Below are positions 52,318 through 61,109 of a DNA stretch of 64,000 nucleotides, in pieces. The stretch comes from an uncultured Flavobacterium sp. (lineage in GTDB: Bacteria > Bacteroidota > Bacteroidia > Flavobacteriales > Flavobacteriaceae). Location: positions 182,298-246,297 of the forward strand of contig NZ_CAMLDD010000007.1 of the NCBI RefSeq assembly GCF_946478785.1, given 5' to 3'. Below the pieces are notes generated by a model. It worked only from the letters and a program-made list of their open reading frames with translations. It did not search any database and was not told the DNA's origin. Position 1 is the first letter of the stretch, and every line of letters starts with the position of its first letter. The translations under genes and the position numbers were made by a program.

Positions 52318-53544
52318 ATGAACTATCAGGAAACCACCAATTGGATGTTTAATCAGCTGCCAATGTACCAGCTTCAGGGTGCCTCGGCTTACAAGGAAGA
52401 CTTAACCAATATTAGATTATTGGCAGCGTATCTTGGTAATCCCCAAAACAGATTAAAATGCATTCACGTGGCAGGAACCAATGGCAAAGGATCTACTTCG
52501 CATATGCTGGCTTCAGTTCTACAAGAATCAGGATATAAGGTTGGGTTGTACACCTCTCCCCATTTAAAAGATTTCAGGGAAAGAATTAAAATTAACGGCG
52601 ACGATATTTCAGAAGATTTTGTTGTTGCATTTATTGATAAACACAAAGCTTTTTTTGAAGCTAATGATATGAGTTTTTTCGAAATGTCGGTTGGTTTGGC
52701 ATTCGATTATTTTGCCTCTGCAAATGTAGATATCGCCATTATTGAAGTTGGCTTAGGCGGAAGATTAGATGCTACTAATATTATCACGCCGCTGGTTTCG
52801 GTAATTACCAATATAGATTTAGATCACATGCAGTTCTTAGGAAATACACCACGAGAAATTGCGGGTGAGAAAGCAGGAATCATAAAACAAAATATTCCGG
52901 TTGTTATTGGAGAATATACTCCGGAAACTCAGCCTGTATTTCTGGCTAAAGCCGAAGAAAACAAAGCCCCGATTTATTTTGCATCCGATTTAATTTCTGA
53001 AGTTTTTCCTTCGGATTTAATTGGGGATTATCAGTTTCATAATAAAAAAACGGTTCAGCAGACCATTGCGGTTCTAAATGCTCAAAACGATTTTAAAGTT
53101 TCAATTGATAACCTACAAAACGGTTTATTAAATACAGTAAAAAATACAGGCCTACAAGGAAGATGGCAGCAACTTGGGGAAAACCCCAAAATAATCTGTG
53201 ACACGGCGCACAACAAACATGGCCTGGCAATTGTAATGAATCAGATTCAGAAAGAAAATTTTAAAAACCTGCATATTGTTTTGGGAGTTGTAAATGACAA
53301 AGATCTTGATTCGATTCTGCCACTTTTCCCTAAGAAAGCCCAATATTATTTCTGCAAGCCAGATTCCTCCAGAGGTTTAGATACAGAAATCCTCAAAGAG
53401 ACGGCTAAAAAACATGATTTAATTGGTAAAAAATATGATTCGGTGGAAGATGCATTTTTAACAGCTAAGAAAAATGCTTCACAAGGCGATTTTATTTATG
53501 TTGGTGGAAGTACTTTTGTTGTTGCCGAATTGCCTTTGAACTAA
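52318..53544 (+). CDS. folC: Bifunctional folylpolyglutamate/dihydrofolate synthase
   Basis: A 408-residue Mur-ligase-fold enzyme adding glutamate to dihydropteroate and folates. P-loop region CIHVAGTNGKGSTSHMLASVL, YTSPHLKDFRERI, IIEVGLGGRLDATNII, VSVITNIDLDHMQFLG and ICDTAHNKHGL are present. Located between the TonB operon and tRNA-Val. Confidence 0.95.
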   Translation: MNYQETTNWMFNQLPMYQLQGASAYKEDLTNIRLLAAYLGNPQNRLKCIHVAGTNGKGSTSHMLASVLQESGYKVGLYTSPHLKDFRERIKINGDDISEDFVVAFIDKHKAFFEANDMSFFEMSVGLAFDYFASANVDIAIIEVGLGGRLDATNIITPLVSVITNIDLDHMQFLGNTPREIAGEKAGIIKQNIPVVIGEYTPETQPVFLAKAEENKAPIYFASDLISEVFPSDLIGDYQFHNKKTVQQTIAVLNAQNDFKVSIDNLQNGLLNTVKNTGLQGRWQQLGENPKIICDTAHNKHGLAIVMNQIQKENFKNLHIVLGVVNDKDLDSILPLFPKKAQYYFCKPDSSRGLDTEILKETAKKHDLIGKKYDSVEDAFLTAKKNASQGDFIYVGGSTFVVAELPLN

Positions 53545-53654
53545 ACAAATATAAATTACCATAAAAAAGCGAAAAAAAATGCTTTTCTAACAAATTCAAT
53601 TCCAACAAAATATAAGTTTTATTATAAATTCTTTGAATTTTTAATGTAAATTCT

Positions 53655-53684
53655 TTGGAGAACTGAAAAACTAACGTATATTTG
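53655..53684 (+). promoter_or_regulatory. Promoter of tRNA-Val
   Basis: TTG at 53655-53657, a 19-base spacer and TATATTTG at 53677-53684 form a full Bacteroidota promoter 34 bases before the tRNA. Confidence 0.7.
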
Positions 53685-53718
53685 CACTCGCAATAACGCA
53701 AGACATTGCAACCCGAAA

Positions 53719-53796
53719 GGGCGATTAGCTCAGCTGGTTCAGAGCACCTCGTTTACACCGAGGGGGTCGGGGGTTCGAACCCCTCATCGCCCACCA
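53719..53796 (+). tRNA. tRNA-Val (anticodon TAC)
   Basis: The cloverleaf is complete: acceptor GGGCGAT/ATCGCCC, D stem GCTC/GAGC, anticodon stem CCTCG/CGAGG with loop TTTACAC (anticodon TAC at 53754-53756), 5-base variable region, T arm GGGGG-TTCGAAC-CCCTC with one G-T pair, and encoded CCA (53794-53796). No integrated element is seen at its 3' end. Confidence 0.97.
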
Positions 53797-53800
53797 AAAA

Positions 53801-53822
53801 ACTCCTTAAGAAATTAAGGAGT
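53801..53822 (+). terminator. Terminator of tRNA-Val
   Basis: ACTCCTTAA (53801-53809) and TTAAGGAGT (53814-53822) pair around GAAA, then a T-run. Confidence 0.85.
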
Positions 53823-53837
53823 TTTTTTATTTTCATA

Positions 53838-54914
53838 TCAAGGATAAATCATCAAAAATATAAAAGCAAAGAGATTAACCAGAAGCACCACTCCGTAAAC
53901 GATATTCGACTTTCCTTTGCTTAGAGACAACATCACAGTAAATACCGATAGTGCCAACAAAACGATCGATTTGATATCTAGTCCAAGAATAATAGGCATA
54001 TCCATTATAAAACAAACTGCTGCAACACTCGGAATGGTTAATCCAATACTTGCCAAAGCAGAACCCAGGGCTAAATTAAGACTTGTCTGAAGCCTGTTTT
54101 TTCTTGCCGCAATGATAGCGGCAATTGCTTCCGGAAGTAAAATTATGGCCGCAATTACAACACCAACTAATGTTTTAGGTAAATCATAGCTCACAATAAT
54201 GCTCTCAATTGTAGGAGATAGCGTTTTTGCCAATAGCACTACAATTCCCAAACTTACAACAAGGAAAATTAAACTGGTGTAAAAGGTTTTATTATTGATA
54301 ACTATAGGCTCAACTACTTCCTCATTTTCATCATGCCCTATTGTGAGGAAATATTGGCGGTAGCTTCTTGTTTGAGCAAACAAGAAAGAACCATAGATGA
54401 CTAGACAAGCAAGAGAAGCAAAAACAAGCTGTGGTGCTGAATAATAAGACCCCTGAACACTTTCGGTAAATGTTGGAAACACTAATGTAAATACGATAAT
54501 CGAAACCAGCGAAACGAGAGCGATGGTTACAGAAGAGGTGGAAAAATTTTGTTCGTAATGCTTAAGACCTCCAATAAAAAGACATAATCCAATAATACCA
54601 TTAAGAATCAGCATGGTGGCTGCATATACCGTATCTCTTGCTAGTGATGCTGCCGCAGTGCCTTCTGAAAGCATTAGTGACACGATAATAGATACTTCAA
54701 TAACAGTTATTGATACTGCCAGAATAATAGTTCCGTAAGGCTCTCCTACTCTTTCAGCAATAATTTCAGAATGATGCACAGCCGACATGACGCTAAGTAT
54801 AAGCAATATGCTGGCAATAATCTGAAAAAAACTGCTTCCATCTACAAGTCCGCTAAAAAAAAGAATCCATGCCAAAGCAGGTATGATAATTGTCCACTGT
54901 AGTAATTTTTTCAT
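53838..54914 (-). CDS. Ca2+/H+ antiporter-family transporter (ChaA-like)
   Basis: A 358-residue CaCA-superfamily exchanger with about eleven helices. Two inverted exchanger repeats are visible: VMSAVHHSEIIAERVGEPYGTIILAVSITVIEVSIIV and VGVVIAAIILLPEAIAAIIAARKNRLQTSLNLALGSALASIGLTIPSVA, each with a key Glu in the core. Likely exports calcium or sodium in exchange for protons. Convergent with tRNA-Val. Confidence 0.9.
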   Translation of the reverse strand: MKKLLQWTIIIPALAWILFFSGLVDGSSFFQIIASILLILSVMSAVHHSEIIAERVGEPYGTIILAVSITVIEVSIIVSLMLSEGTAAASLARDTVYAATMLILNGIIGLCLFIGGLKHYEQNFSTSSVTIALVSLVSIIVFTLVFPTFTESVQGSYYSAPQLVFASLACLVIYGSFLFAQTRSYRQYFLTIGHDENEEVVEPIVINNKTFYTSLIFLVVSLGIVVLLAKTLSPTIESIIVSYDLPKTLVGVVIAAIILLPEAIAAIIAARKNRLQTSLNLALGSALASIGLTIPSVAAVCFIMDMPIILGLDIKSIVLLALSVFTVMLSLSKGKSNIVYGVVLLVNLFAFIFLMIYP

Positions 54915-55045
54915 TTTTAGTGTTTAAATATTTCATTTAATAATAGTACCAATTGTCATTTATCTAATCAGTTTTCTTTTATTTTCTCTAATATAAACCT
55001 TTTATTTTTATTACCTGTTGTCAGTAAAGTAAATTATGTCATAAG

Positions 55046-55215
55046 AAAGAAAAGAGTTGGAAAAACCGCTGCCTTTCAAAAACATTCAGCGAAGTTTTTA
55101 AAAGACAGGTTACAAATACGTTATACAGTACGGCATTAAGTCAAGGGAAATTTTTCTTGAAAATCGATTGGCTACAATTGAGCAAACTATTGCTTCTTTA
55201 AAGAATAGCAAATAA
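55046..55215 (+). pseudogene. Possible gene remnant
   Basis: Within the 428-base gap 54915-55342 a decayed coding stretch is suggested: KTAAFQKHSAKFLK, a one-base shift near 55100, then TGYKYVIQYGIKSREIF and LENRLATIEQTIASLKNSK ending TAA at 55215. No start and no family could be assigned. The rest of the gap shows no feature. Confidence 0.25.
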
Positions 55216-55342
55216 GGCGCATTCAGGTTTCAAATTGAATTTTATTGCTTTTAATTTCAGTTATTTTTTGATTTGAGAAAGCTACTTATTGAACTAATTC
55301 AATATATTTGAGTCTATTAACAATCTAATTACTAAAAAAATT

Positions 55343-55744
55343 ATGAGAAAAAACAACGACTTAGGATTATTGATACTGCGTATCACGGTTGGCCTTTTAA
55401 TGCTTTTGCATGGTGTTTCTAAATTTAGCGGTGGTTTAGAATACATTAAAGGCATGCTGGCAGAAAAAGGCATCCCTGATTTTATCGCTTATGGAGTAAT
55501 AGTTGGCGAAATACTTGCTCCTATTGCTATTTTAATTGGTTTCAGAACCAGAATTGCAGCGGCTATTTTTGCTTTTAATTGTTTGGTTGCTATTCTAATG
55601 GTTCATAGTGCTGACATATTTGCTATGGCAGACCATGGAGGATGGGCATTAGAATTATTAGGATTATATTTCTTTGGAGCGTTGGCTTTATTCTTTACAG
55701 GGGCAGGTAATATTGCTGTTTCAAAAAATAATAAGTGGGACTAA
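55343..55744 (+). CDS. DoxX-family membrane protein
   Basis: A 133-residue, four-helix protein with LLILRITVGLLMLLHGVSKFSGGLEYIKGMLAEKGIPDFIAYGVIVGEILAPIAILIGFRTR, the core of the DoxX family. Members are linked to redox control and quinone/thiol metabolism; the exact role is unsettled. Monocistronic with a terminator. Confidence 0.92.
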   Translation: MRKNNDLGLLILRITVGLLMLLHGVSKFSGGLEYIKGMLAEKGIPDFIAYGVIVGEILAPIAILIGFRTRIAAAIFAFNCLVAILMVHSADIFAMADHGGWALELLGLYFFGALALFFTGAGNIAVSKNNKWD

Positions 55745-55767
55745 ATTTCATGTTTTATATAAATACA

Positions 55768-55797
55768 AACCTCCAAAATCAACTGACTTTGGAGGTT
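55768..55797 (+). terminator. Terminator of the DoxX gene
   Basis: AACCTCCAAA (55768-55777) and TTTGGAGGTT (55788-55797), perfect arms, T-run after. Confidence 0.85.
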
Positions 55798-55862
55798 CTT
55801 TTTTTACAAACAAAAACTCCTAAATAATACTACTTTAAGCAAATATCTAGGAATAGTATTTT

Positions 55863-56231
55863 TTATATTTTATCCAGCGTAATTTTCATTTCCTTGCTGT
55901 CTAATATCAATTTGTCATTTGTTATAGTGCTTTCGCACGGGTAAGGTGTTCCTGTTTCATCTTTAATCACCAGGCTTTTACCTCCTTTTGTCAAAGCAAA
56001 GGTTCCATCCGTTATTTCTCTCTGCAAAAAACCTGTCACGTGTCCATCTTTTGTAAAGGTTAGCATTCCGTTAGCAAGGATTTCATTTTTTACAGAATCT
56101 GACATGGGCATTTTTGCTTCTACTTCGGTAATTTTCCAGGAATTTATCAATTTGTTGCGCCCTTTGTGACATGAAACCATTAATACTGCTACTATTATAA
56201 TCCCATAGATAAATAAGTTAGATTTTTTCAT
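55863..56231 (-). CDS. Small lipocalin-like lipoprotein
   Basis: A 122-residue lipoprotein (VLMVSC-H). The mature part reads like the short lipocalin-like domains of Bacteroidota: KLINSWKITEVEAK, GMLTFTKDGHVTG, GTFALTKGGKSLVIKD and a final strand KMKITLDKI-like repeat. Ligand unknown. Stands alone. Confidence 0.75.
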   Translation of the reverse strand: MKKSNLFIYGIIIVAVLMVSCHKGRNKLINSWKITEVEAKMPMSDSVKNEILANGMLTFTKDGHVTGFLQREITDGTFALTKGGKSLVIKDETGTPYPCESTITNDKLILDSKEMKITLDKI

Positions 56232-56557
56232 AATTTATAGGTTTTAAGGTTAAACAGGAAACAAGTTACAAAAAAATAAACTCAAAACACTTAAAATCAA
56301 TTATTTATAAACATATTAATGAAAAAAAAGGACTTTTTTTAAACATAATTCAGCTTAAGAATGTATATATTATTTATATCGGTTTTGAGCTTATTACTAA
56401 ACAGGAGTTTCTTTTTTAAAAAATCTATTGTAGTTTTTAAACTAATCATTAACTGCTTTTTAATAATTAAATTCGATTATCTATTTTCCTCACTGATGCT
56501 ATTCTAAGAAAATCTTCCAGCATTAAATTTAGAAGCACCTTAATTCATGTTGGCAAA
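56232..56557. other. Gene-free AT-rich gap
   Basis: 326 bases between two minus-strand genes. I see no frame, hairpin or repeat of note. Confidence 0.55.
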
Positions 56558-57019
56558 TTAAATATTACTATCATTTTCATGACTTAATTTTTGCCATTGC
56601 TTTTTAGCCATTTCAAACTTCAATTCTTTTGTACCGTACCAGCCATCTTGTTTCCATCCAGCTTTTCTGTAAAACTTTTCAGCTCTTGTATTTGGTGAAG
56701 TTCCCAGCCAGACATATTCCTTACCGGTTGAAAAATACCAGTCAAGCATTATCTTATGAAGATTAGTTCCAATACCTTTTCCTTCAAAATCAGGATGCAG
56801 AAACAATGCCCAGATGTTTTCTTCTTTTAAATCAGCTATGGCAAAGCCAATAACAACATTATCAATTTCACAAACCCAGCCTTTTCCCCGCTGGAATAAA
56901 AATTCTTCACAATCCTGATCGGTTACCAAATCAGGATTGGATAATGTATTTTCTTTAACTGAATTTCTGACGACCTGAATTTGTGTTATGTCGCTAATTT
57001 TAGCTTCTCGAAATATCAT
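56558..57019 (-). CDS. GNAT-family N-acetyltransferase
   Basis: A 153-residue GNAT protein. ENIWALFLHPDFEGKGIGTNLHKIMLDWYF contains the acetyl-CoA loop (R/Q-x-x-G-x-G/A equivalent FEGKGIG), followed by LGTSPNTRAEKFYRKAGW. Substrate unknown. Confidence 0.9.
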   Translation of the reverse strand: MIFREAKISDITQIQVVRNSVKENTLSNPDLVTDQDCEEFLFQRGKGWVCEIDNVVIGFAIADLKEENIWALFLHPDFEGKGIGTNLHKIMLDWYFSTGKEYVWLGTSPNTRAEKFYRKAGWKQDGWYGTKELKFEMAKKQWQKLSHENDSNI

Positions 57020-57119
57020 TTTTTTTTGTTTTAATTGCTGTCAGAACTCTGTCCAAATAGAATTAATAGACTGTGCTTGATTTTTTTCCTCGGCTTTCTA
57101 ATTGTACTTATTGAAACAA

Positions 57120-57866
57120 TTATTGATTCCGAATTTCAAGTTCATCAAAATCTTTAATTTCAGATAACTGAATCAGCTTATCAACTTTTATTTTTTCTGT
57201 TTTTTCTTCAAATACTTCATCGCCGCTTTCTTCATTTTCATTCGTATTTGTTTTCGTTACTTTCTTTTTGGTTAAAAAGTTGATACTGATTTCACTATTC
57301 ACAACCGGTCCGTAATTATCGCTTGAATCATAACCAATCAATTCGAAATCATTGTTTTTTGCCCGAAAAGTATAGGTCTCCGTATCTGCCGTGACCATAA
57401 TGCACATAAAGGTTTCCTTTTTCAATACTAATGTCTAATTCTGGTGCAAAATAAACACCACCATCTTCATTTTCAGAGGAGAAGCAATCGTAATTCTTTG
57501 TCGCCAAAACATAATCCTCGTTTACTTTAAAAAGCACAAGAATTCCTCTTCGGTTGCGGTCTACTTTCCACGATATTCGTCTGTAATTATATTTTCTTTG
57601 CTGGTTCCTTTGATAATTACTACACAATCCTCTGGTCTTTATTCAGATCTCCTTTAATTTCCTCGAAAACCTTGTAGCCTGTTGGAATAAAATCAGCTAT
57701 TGGTTTTCCGGTTTGGGGTTTTGGTGCTAGTGTTTCTGACTGATTTTTCTTCTTTAATCGAAACTTCTTCTTTTTCAGTTGAAGGTTGAGTTTTATTGGA
57801 GTCATTACAGTTCTGAAAAAGAAACAAAAAAGCTGCTAAAACTAAAAGAGAATGTTTTTTATTCAT
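57120..57866 (-). pseudogene. Multiply frameshifted lipoprotein gene
   Basis: Reading from ATG at 57866: MNKKHSLLVLAAFLFLFQNC (lipoprotein-like signal) continues to VSIKEEK. It then continues in a second frame NQSETLAPKPQTGKPIADF to GDLNKDQ, a third EDCVVIIKGTSKENIITDEYRG, a fourth VDRNRRGILVLFKVNEDYV to YVHYGHGRYG, and a last TYTFRAKNNDFELIGYDSS to LEIRNQ. At least four shifts are needed in about 750 bp, while the joined product is coherent. The neighbouring genes are intact. It is a decayed gene, or a locally poor sequence. Function of the intact form is unknown. Confidence 0.7.
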
Positions 57867-57928
57867 GAATGTTTTTGTTTTCCAATTAATTTTCCGATAA
57901 ATTACTAAATTAAAAGTTGTCAGATTTT

Positions 57929-58651
57929 TTATTTCTTCTGAACCAAATATTCAAGCATTTTTGACATCATTTCTGCTTTAGCTTTTTCATCAGATGTATT
58001 TTCAATAAGTTTAAATGACAACAAAATATTTTGGACATTAATTAAACTATCATGATATTCTTTTAATTGTCTTACTGTTTTATTATATAAGTAAAATAAT
58101 ACACTTGATATAAATTCTGTAACAATTCCAGCTCCAGAAGCGATGTAACCAATTATTTTATCATCATATTTAAACCCAATTACTAATCCGCTAATAATTA
58201 ATATAAATCCAATAATACTAATTAACAAAGAAACTTTAAAACTCTGTGAAGTATGAGTCTTAACTAAGGAATAATAAGCAGCAAGATTTTCAACATTTAT
58301 CTTAACAAGACTATCAAAATATTCAGGTTTATCATCATTATTTGGGAAACCTAAATAAATTCTTTTTATTGTTGATATTTTTTCTACTTCAAATTTTGAT
58401 TTATTTGGCTCTGTTCCAAACGCCGCCAAAAGCAAGAAAATTGATATTAACCATGTTGTAATTAATAGCCAAGTCGGCATTTCAAGAGTAGCACTATAAT
58501 GAAGTATAAGAAATATGGTTCCTAACCCCACAATACCATAGTAAGCTTTAATATTTCTAGTATCTGAACTAAGTTGAGATTTTGCGTTAATTAGAGCTGT
58601 TTCTAAGTCTGCAAGCTTGTCTGACAAAAAACTATTTTCTTGATTTTCCAT
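57929..58651 (-). CDS. TRADD-N-associated-type membrane protein
   Basis: A 240-residue protein with a coiled-coil N-terminus (residues 1-32), two membrane helices (about 38-54 and 60-78), a cytosolic segment, two further helices (about 142-162 and 168-190) and a helical tail. The block AAYYSLVKTHTSQSFKVSLLISIIGFILIISG, then IASGAGIVTEFISSVLFYLYNKTVRQLKEYHDSL, resembles the membrane domain associated with TRADD-N in bacterial conflict systems. No effector domain is fused here and no clear partner adjoins. Family call moderate. Confidence 0.5.
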   Translation of the reverse strand: MENQENSFLSDKLADLETALINAKSQLSSDTRNIKAYYGIVGLGTIFLILHYSATLEMPTWLLITTWLISIFLLLAAFGTEPNKSKFEVEKISTIKRIYLGFPNNDDKPEYFDSLVKINVENLAAYYSLVKTHTSQSFKVSLLISIIGFILIISGLVIGFKYDDKIIGYIASGAGIVTEFISSVLFYLYNKTVRQLKEYHDSLINVQNILLSFKLIENTSDEKAKAEMMSKMLEYLVQKK

Positions 58652-58816
58652 TTATTAAATAAAGTTTCATAAATTATCTAACTTATTTTGCCAGCCAAAA
58701 ATCGATAAAAAACAAATGGCTATTATAACACTAAATAAGTATTTTGTCTGCTAATATAATATTATTTTTATTACAAACTCGAAACATAAACTCAACCCAA
58801 AATTTGTTATGAAAAC

Positions 58817-58920
58817 CGCCTTGCATGAGGGATGGGAATGGCATCGCCCGATTTAGAAAAACAAGGCTTTTTTGCCGTAGTTTTTGTTAATCGGGAATAG
58901 AATGGACAGCCCGACCCTTG
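58817..58920. repeat. Flavobacterial-type intergenic element
   Basis: A higher-GC segment in a 348-base gap (58652-58999). It contains GGGATGGGAATGGCATCGCCCG, then AACAAGGCTTTTTTGCC, and ends GGGAATAGAATGGACAGCCCG with GACCCTTGTGG. The paired GGGAATxGxATGGxxxxGCCCG halves suggest a degenerate duplicated element. The rest of the gap shows nothing. Confidence 0.4.
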
Positions 58921-58966
58921 TGGTCATGCCCAAATTTTAAAACTAAACAGAACTTAATTCCATAAA

Positions 58967-58992
58967 AAAACTCCATCGGATAATGGAGTTTT
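58967..58992 (-). terminator. Terminator of the RuBisCO-like operon
   Basis: AAAACTCCAT (58967-58976) and ATGGAGTTTT (58983-58992) form a perfect stem; on the minus strand a T-run follows directly. Confidence 0.85.
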
Positions 58993-58999
58993 ATGTATT

Positions 59000-60289
59000 T
59001 TAATTTGCTGTATCGGCAATGATTTCTGCTTCTTTCTCATCTCCTTTTTTACGCCAATAATTAGCCAGTAAAGAACCCGAAACATTCATCCACGGACTAA
59101 AAACCGCTGAGGCCAATCCTAAGGTAGCCAGTTTTCCCATAGAGCCGGCTAATCCGGAAGCCATTCCGCCATTTTGAAGACCCACTTCGAAAGCGATCGT
59201 CTGACTGCTTTTTTTGTCGAGTCCACTTAACCTGCTGAGCCAATAGCCAAAAAAATAGCCCGCTCCGTTGTGCAATACCGACGCCAGAAAAAGCAAAAAT
59301 CCAATCTGGATTAAATTATCTCTTCCGGCGGCTGTGGTCACTAGTGTGAAATAAATGATTCCGAACATCGAGAAATAGGGCATAATCGCATCAATTTTGG
59401 GATAGGCTTTGTACAATAAATGATATAAGTTCCCCACGATAAAAGCACCGCAGATGAAATTGATGATTTCGAAAACATGTGCCGCTGTAGTATCTTCGGC
59501 AATTGCCAATGACTTTCCGAAGAAAACAACAAAGGCTAGCCAAATCGTTGACAGGATTGTTAAGACATAGATTCGTATTTTTGCGACTGCACCGTAAGTT
59601 TTTAAAATATCGTGCACCATCGCTGCTGCCAAAGGTACAAGGACGATTTTAATGATTTCCATCATCATGTTGAAGAAATGCACCTCAACCAGAGTGCCTG
59701 CAAATATTTTCATCAGGAACGGTGTCATTATTGGTGCTGCCAAAGTTGACATAGCCGTTACAGTTACGGACAATACCAGATTTCCTTTAGCAATATATGT
59801 CATCACATTCGAAGCTAATCCGCTGCTGCAAGAGCCAATTAGAATAATTCCGGCGGCGATTTCGGGTTCGAAACCAAATGTTTTAGCGATGATAAAACCC
59901 ATAATCGGCATAATGGTAAAATGCCCGAGCAAGCCAATCAGAACGCCTTTTCCTGATTTTCGGATACCTGTAAAATCTTCAATGCTCATTTGTGTTCCCA
60001 TTCCGAACATTACCATTTGGATGATGATCAGAATAAGCCATTTATTCCGCATATCAAAACTGCCGACATGCAGAAAAAAGTCAGGATACAGCAATCCGGC
60101 GCAAACCGCAGTGATAATCCAAAATGTGTATTGATACCCGCTCAATACTTTCAGATGTCCTACTCCAATGGCAATACTTGAAAAACCAAAAATTAATCCC
60201 AGCTTCCAAATAATGTCTATTTCCTGCAAAAAGCCTAAACCTGCTACAATGAAAAATAGTGGAGCAGCCCAAAGAAAATATTTACGCAT
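59000..60289 (-). CDS. BASS-family (bile acid:Na+ symporter-like) transporter
   Basis: A 429-residue membrane protein with about eleven helices. The first part has two extra N-terminal helices; then IIIQMVMFGMGTQMSIEDF, ILIGSCSSGLASNVMTYIAKGNLVLSVTVTAMSTLAAPIMTPF (first crossover) and IAFEVGLQNGGMASGLAGSMG (second crossover) match the sodium-site regions of BASS carriers. Likely imports the carboxylated sugar or acid degraded by the upstream enzymes. Last gene of the operon, separated from the racemase-like gene by a 115-bp inverted-repeat element. Confidence 0.85.
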   Translation of the reverse strand: MRKYFLWAAPLFFIVAGLGFLQEIDIIWKLGLIFGFSSIAIGVGHLKVLSGYQYTFWIITAVCAGLLYPDFFLHVGSFDMRNKWLILIIIQMVMFGMGTQMSIEDFTGIRKSGKGVLIGLLGHFTIMPIMGFIIAKTFGFEPEIAAGIILIGSCSSGLASNVMTYIAKGNLVLSVTVTAMSTLAAPIMTPFLMKIFAGTLVEVHFFNMMMEIIKIVLVPLAAAMVHDILKTYGAVAKIRIYVLTILSTIWLAFVVFFGKSLAIAEDTTAAHVFEIINFICGAFIVGNLYHLLYKAYPKIDAIMPYFSMFGIIYFTLVTTAAGRDNLIQIGFLLFLASVLHNGAGYFFGYWLSRLSGLDKKSSQTIAFEVGLQNGGMASGLAGSMGKLATLGLASAVFSPWMNVSGSLLANYWRKKGDEKEAEIIADTAN

Positions 60290-60318
60290 ACAAAAAATTA
60301 TTAGAATGTTATTGTTAA

Positions 60319-60433
60319 ACCATATAAGTGATATAAGTTCATTGAATCTGGATTGAAAACAAAAGCTAACTATAAGGTCATTTAAGCTAACTCAAAAGTC
60401 AAACTTAATATGAACTTATATAACTTATATGGT
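60319..60433. repeat. MITE-like element with 24-bp inverted ends
   Basis: Arms at 60319-60342 and 60410-60433 are inverse copies with one mismatch; the first begins ACCATATAAGT and the second ends ACTTATATGGT. The 67-base core is AT-rich. Total 115 bp, placed inside an operon between the racemase-like gene and the transporter gene. Confidence 0.75.
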
Positions 60434-60446
60434 GGAAATTTTTTGA

Positions 60447-61109
60447 TTAAAAATAAAGCTCTGCCAGTTTTTTCATGGCAATGGCGGGACTTGCCAAAAT
60501 TGGAACCAATTTTTCTTCGGCACTTAATCCATCAACCACGCGCGCCATAGAAGCTTGCGCCAAAACAATTACGTCTACTTCTTTCATCAACTCTTTCAAT
60601 GCTTTCGCTACCATTTCGTCGTGTTTCGCAGCGTCACCACTCATTAAGGCTTCGAAAGCGACTTCGCATAATTTAGAAGTTATCGTTGCGTTTTTACCGG
60701 CCAATTCTGCTCTTCTTCTAACCAGATCGGTTGTTGGTTCTAATGTGGTTGGCAAAGTCGCAATAACTCCAATTTTGTTCCCGATTTGAACTGCTTCATC
60801 TGCCATCGCCTGATCTACGCGGATTACCGGAACGTTACTTAAAGTTGCAGCAGTTTCAATCGCAACACCAATAGAAGAGCAGGTCACTAAAATTACATCT
60901 GCACCTGCAGATTCGGCTAGCTTAACATGGCTCACAACTCTCGCTGCCGTATTGGGCATTAATTTTCCTTTTTTGATAACATCCTTAATTAAACTGTCAT
61001 CTACTATATTGAAGGTTTCTGCCCCGTTTAAAAACTCATTGCTTAAATGCTGAAACAACGGAACCAAAGTTGCCGATGTGTGTACAAAACCTAATGTTTT
61101 TGCGCTCAT
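60447..61109 (-). CDS. Aspartate/glutamate-racemase-superfamily protein
   Basis: A 220-residue two-domain racemase-fold protein. VILVTCSSIGVAIETAATLSNVPVIRVDQ contains the first catalytic-type Cys (TCSS). The second lies at or near SKLCEVAFEAL; the expected Cys in VIVLAQASMARVV is Ala, so the two-Cys mechanism may be altered. It may isomerise or split an intermediate rather than racemise an amino acid. Its start overlaps the kinase stop by 4 nt. Confidence 0.8.
   Translation of the reverse strand: MSAKTLGFVHTSATLVPLFQHLSNEFLNGAETFNIVDDSLIKDVIKKGKLMPNTAARVVSHVKLAESAGADVILVTCSSIGVAIETAATLSNVPVIRVDQAMADEAVQIGNKIGVIATLPTTLEPTTDLVRRRAELAGKNATITSKLCEVAFEALMSGDAAKHDEMVAKALKELMKEVDVIVLAQASMARVVDGLSAEEKLVPILASPAIAMKKLAELYF

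Noticed and set aside
53719..53796. tRNA used as an integration site
   Set aside because: No integrase gene and no direct repeat of the tRNA 3' end was seen downstream.
53706..53924. Open frame of 72 codons across the tRNA-Val
   Set aside because: It is produced by the tRNA and its terminator; no promoter or family pattern supports a protein.
59000..60289. 2-keto-3-deoxygluconate permease (KdgT)
   Set aside because: Helix pattern and the crossover motifs GSCSSGLASN and GLQNGGMA fit BASS carriers better.
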